Below are positions 61,061-64,000 of a stretch of DNA of 64,000 nucleotides, in pieces (the stretch's first letter is position 1; each line of letters starts with the position of its first letter). Source of the stretch: Liolophura sinensis (Eukaryota; Mollusca; Polyplacophora; Chitonida; Chitonidae); the NCBI RefSeq assembly GCF_032854445.1, contig NC_088304.1, forward strand, positions 22,763,704-22,827,703, in the 5' to 3' direction. The notes below the pieces were generated by a model. The model made no database searches and was not told where the DNA came from. It saw only the letters and a list, made by a program, of their open reading frames with translations. Both the position numbers and the translations under genes were made by a program.

Positions 61061-62187
61061 GGGAGACCGGGGTAGGTTGAGTCAAGCGGTAAGATGAGCT
61101 ATCCTCTTTTAAAAGTACCAGGATTGTTACGAACTCCGTCTGTAAACATTGTATTATATTTATTTATTTGTCAGTGTCTGACCTACATTTAGCCTGCACT
61201 GTGATTCAGCCGAGCGTTCTCGAGGCTTCGGTGTTAATGAGTTTCGTGTCATTGTAAATAGAGTGTACATGCTGGAAATATGTATTGGTGTTGTAAATAT
61301 TTTGACGATCAAACCATCCAAAAATTTCTTTTACGTTAATCTGTAAATATGAGCGACGGAGGTGTGAAGCTCGCAGTCATTTATTCCAAGTCAAGTCTAC
61401 TTGATAGCAGTCATTTATTCAAGTCCATATGAGAGCAGTCATGTTTACTGGCATTCACTGTGTAGGATTTTGCTGGGTTTGGAGAAATCGGCTTTCACGC
61501 CATTCGAAATTCGTTCTTTATACTCCATTTTCTTTACACAGGACTTTGTGAGCTTGTGTTTGGCCACTTGCTATTTTTTGGGGGGGACGTTATTTTGAAA
61601 CTTATTTTTACAAATTCACACGCAGTTGGGGAATAAACCACTTATCGGGCTGTCATAAGTAGATTGAGGAATTCATCTTAACTGCGTATTCTATATTTGC
61701 TTTGGATTGACGTTGAAAGCCGGAATATTCCATTCGGATTTAGACGCTATCATCAGTTAGAATCCATATATTTTTGCAATTATATGTGTTGTTTTATATA
61801 TGATTGTCAGTCTTATTATTTGTATATTTTGATAGAATATATGTATTGAACTTATGCGAGCGTGGTCTTGTTTCTTTGTTTGATCTTTGTTTAGTTATGC
61901 ATGCAACAGCCCACCGAGCGTGTTATACTTTCATATTCATATATTTCATATATTCATATTTTGTCTCGTTGTGCTATCTGTACTCATCATCTTTTCAACA
62001 TCTTTTCAAATTGTAGACAACACTGTTCAAAACAATCTTAAGATGCACGAGTTAACATTGCCTTAATTATTCGATATTGGTGTAAGTTGTTCAGAAATGC
62101 ATTTAAAGTCAAGCCAGGCTTAAATCTTAATACCAATCTTGGCCGGATACAAAACTAATGGCACTTTAGTCCAGAGTAAAGTTAATT
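61061..62187. other. intergenic, mostly unrecognised
   Basis: A short direct repeat, GCAGTCATTTATTC and variants, occurs three times between 61373 and 61442. No gene seen. Confidence 0.45.
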
Positions 62188-62362
62188 ATTTATTTATTAA
62201 TTTATTTGATCGGTGTTTTACGCCGTACTCAAAAATATTTCACTTCCAACATTATGGAGGGAGGAAACCGGGCAGCGCCGGGGGAAACCCACGACCATCC
62301 GCAGGTTGCTTATATACCTTCCCACTCACCGCCGGAGAGGAAGCCAGCATGAGCTGGACTAA
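62188..62362 (-). repeat. SINE-A, head-truncated
   Basis: TTTATTTGATCGGTGTTTTA through AAGCCAGCATGAGCTGGACT. A block of about 15 bases (ATACGACGGCGGCCAG) is deleted in CACTTCCAACATTATG. Confidence 0.9.
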
Positions 62363-62650
62363 AAAGTTAATATCGGGATTAGATGAGAACACATTTTGGA
62401 ACAACTGGGCCCTGCATGGCTTCCCCTGGCCACGTACACATTTTCTTTTTGCGTACTGATACATCTATTTCCCTCTTATTCATATCAAGGAATGATCTAT
62501 AACAGTTCGATAGGCTTAATCTCCGGGAAAATTTCCATGGAGTAAATGGTCACTGGGACAACAAATTTTCAAGTACGGACATGCCAATGCCTTGTGAACA
62601 GCTATACAGAGAGAGAGAAAGAGAGCAAACAGGATAGTAATACTAATCTT

Positions 62651-62686
62651 TATTTATTTATTTATTTGTTTGGTGTTTTACGCCGT
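62651..62686 (-). repeat. SINE-A tail fragment
   Basis: TTTATTTATTTATTTGTTTG then GTGTTTTACGCCGT only. It is bounded on the left by the same 16-base sequence that flanks the right end of the full SINE at 63210. Confidence 0.88.
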
Positions 62687-62936
62687 TGTTTGATCTTGAT
62701 CTTTTTGTGATTTCCTTGTTTTTCCAAGGTTTTCCGGTAATGTAAATATGTCTCCGTCAAGAAATATGCACTGGGATAGTCCACACTGTCAACAAATTAG
62801 ATGGTTTTCAAGTTTTATTTATACACATGTACCCTGCTCTGACAATGAAAAAAAACCCTACGCTTTACCCATAACACAATATTTTAAATTCACGTGTCCT
62901 TTGATCCCCAAGCCCTGGGATCATGAAGCGATCTTA

Positions 62937-63210
62937 GATTTATTTATTTATTTTTTTTTGATTGGTGTTTTACGCCGTACTCAAGAATATTTCACTTATA
63001 CGACGGCGGCCAGCATTATGGTGGGTGGAAACCGGGCACAGCCCGGGGGAAACCCACGACCATCCGCAGGTTGTTGCCAGACCTTCCCACATACGGCCGG
63101 AGAGGAAGCCAGCATGAGCTGGGCTTGAACTCACAGAGACCGCATTGGTGAGAGGCTCCTGGGTCATTACGCTGCGCTAGCGCGCTAACCGACTGAGCCA
63201 CGGAGGCCCC
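62937..63210 (-). repeat. SINE-A, full length
   Basis: Complete reverse-strand copy with intact A and B boxes. The right flank is AATACTAATCTTTATT (63211-63226). The matching duplication is not next to its own tail but at 62639-62654. Confidence 0.96.
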
Positions 63211-63226
63211 AATACTAATCTTTATT

Positions 63227-63862
63227 AGTTAGTCTAAAATTAAACAATATAATACAGTTCATTATGTACATTAAATATAGCATTCTTATATAATGTATAA
63301 CAATGTATGGTTAATTAATACACAAGTGTGGTGAAATGGCCGAGAGCTATGTCGGATGACTTCCATTCAGACCGGGTTGACAAAGGCGTAGAAAGTTGAG
63401 AAGGCTCATTTGTTTATATATGTAACGTTTTCTACTCTATCCCTTCTTGTAATGATCTTGCTTTAGGTAAGCTACATGTACATGTGTCTTATACTCATTG
63501 AATGTTTTATCTGTCTAGTCTTTTTAAATATTTCACTGGATAACTTGTACAAATGACCAAACTACATGCACCTGTTTACATTCAATGTCTTTTAGTTGGC
63601 CTATGTCTTATTTTCCCGAAAATAATTTCTTGTTTCTTCATGTAGCTTAATTCCTCAACCCTTTTCGCATATTAAAAGAGCAACTTTCAGTGCAGTTTAT
63701 GCACATTTTAAAGTTAATTTTGGAGACAAAACTACATTGGTTGGATTGGCCAACTGCAGGGCGTCACAATAAGTGTCAATCAATCAATTCTATCAATCTA
63801 CATAGAATAATGTCTTCAGGACATTCTTAAATAAACACCTTGCACACAGGCGAATATGTTGA
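63227..63862. other. intergenic, nothing recognised
   Basis: No gene and no classified repeat. Confidence 0.45.
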
Positions 63863-64000
63863 GTGAGTGAGTGAGTGCTTGGGGTTTAACGTATTAAACA
63901 ATTTCTCAGTCATATGGCGACGAAGAAATACTTAGGGTGTAGGTGATGTGCCTCCTTGTTGCAGGACAGATTTCCACCGCTCTTGTTGCTTCACTGAGAT
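63863..64000 (-). repeat. SINE-B, cut by window end
   Basis: GAGTGAGTGAGTGAGTGCTT, GGGGTTTAACGTATTAAACA and CAGTCATATGGCGACGAAGA match the copy at 18283. The head lies beyond the window. Confidence 0.85.

Noticed and set aside
61061-61680. Possible LTR
   Set aside because: I looked for a matching second copy or TG...CA ends with a target duplication and found none in the window.

Overview
This is animal nuclear DNA: AT-rich and sparse in genes, with short exons separated by long introns with GT...AG ends, many tRNA-derived SINEs, tandem repeats and small DNA transposons. The opsin type, the NWD-type NTPase and the style of the SINEs suggest a marine lophotrochozoan (mollusc or brachiopod); this is inference and the species is not named. 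I see no bacterial, organellar or CRISPR features and no rRNA gene.

Three protein-coding genes can be assembled from phase-consistent exons. (1) An opsin of the neuropsin/peropsin group on the + strand, 10192-21699: five of its exons are visible, covering TM1 to the C terminus, and the first coding exon was not found. (2) A secreted protein of 301 residues on the + strand, 28075-34934: five exons, complete from signal peptide to stop, function unknown. (3) A NACHT plus beta-propeller (NWD1/NWD2-like) STAND NTPase on the - strand, 60523 down to 37829: one 4.6-kb terminal exon, five well-supported upstream exons and a provisional start exon, about 1,798 residues in all. The genes look functionally unrelated.

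The rest is mostly repeats. The commonest is a tRNA-derived SINE (called SINE-A here) with about 26 copies or fragments, several flanked by exact or near-exact 12-16 bp target-site duplications. Other families are SINE-B (a GTGA/TCAC-repeat tail), two further SINE-like families (C and D), an unclassified repeat R with about ten copies, a small inverted-repeat MITE, and minisatellites with units of about 20, 22, 25, 30, 40, 46, 50 and 70 bp.

The most informative region is 56.66-59.35 kb. There an R repeat is split by a TTAA-flanked inverted-repeat transposon, which is itself split by a 644-bp PIF/Harbinger-type element with TTA target duplications. A second copy of the middle element at 22.7-24.2 kb lacks the Harbinger insertion and so preserves the empty site. 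Other observations are a SINE insertion that appears to carry 250 bp of transduced sequence (62.65-63.21 kb), a SINE with a swapped tRNA head (12.0 kb), and a 30-bp minisatellite that is open in several frames on both strands (5.6-6.2 kb). I found no convincing new multi-gene system.
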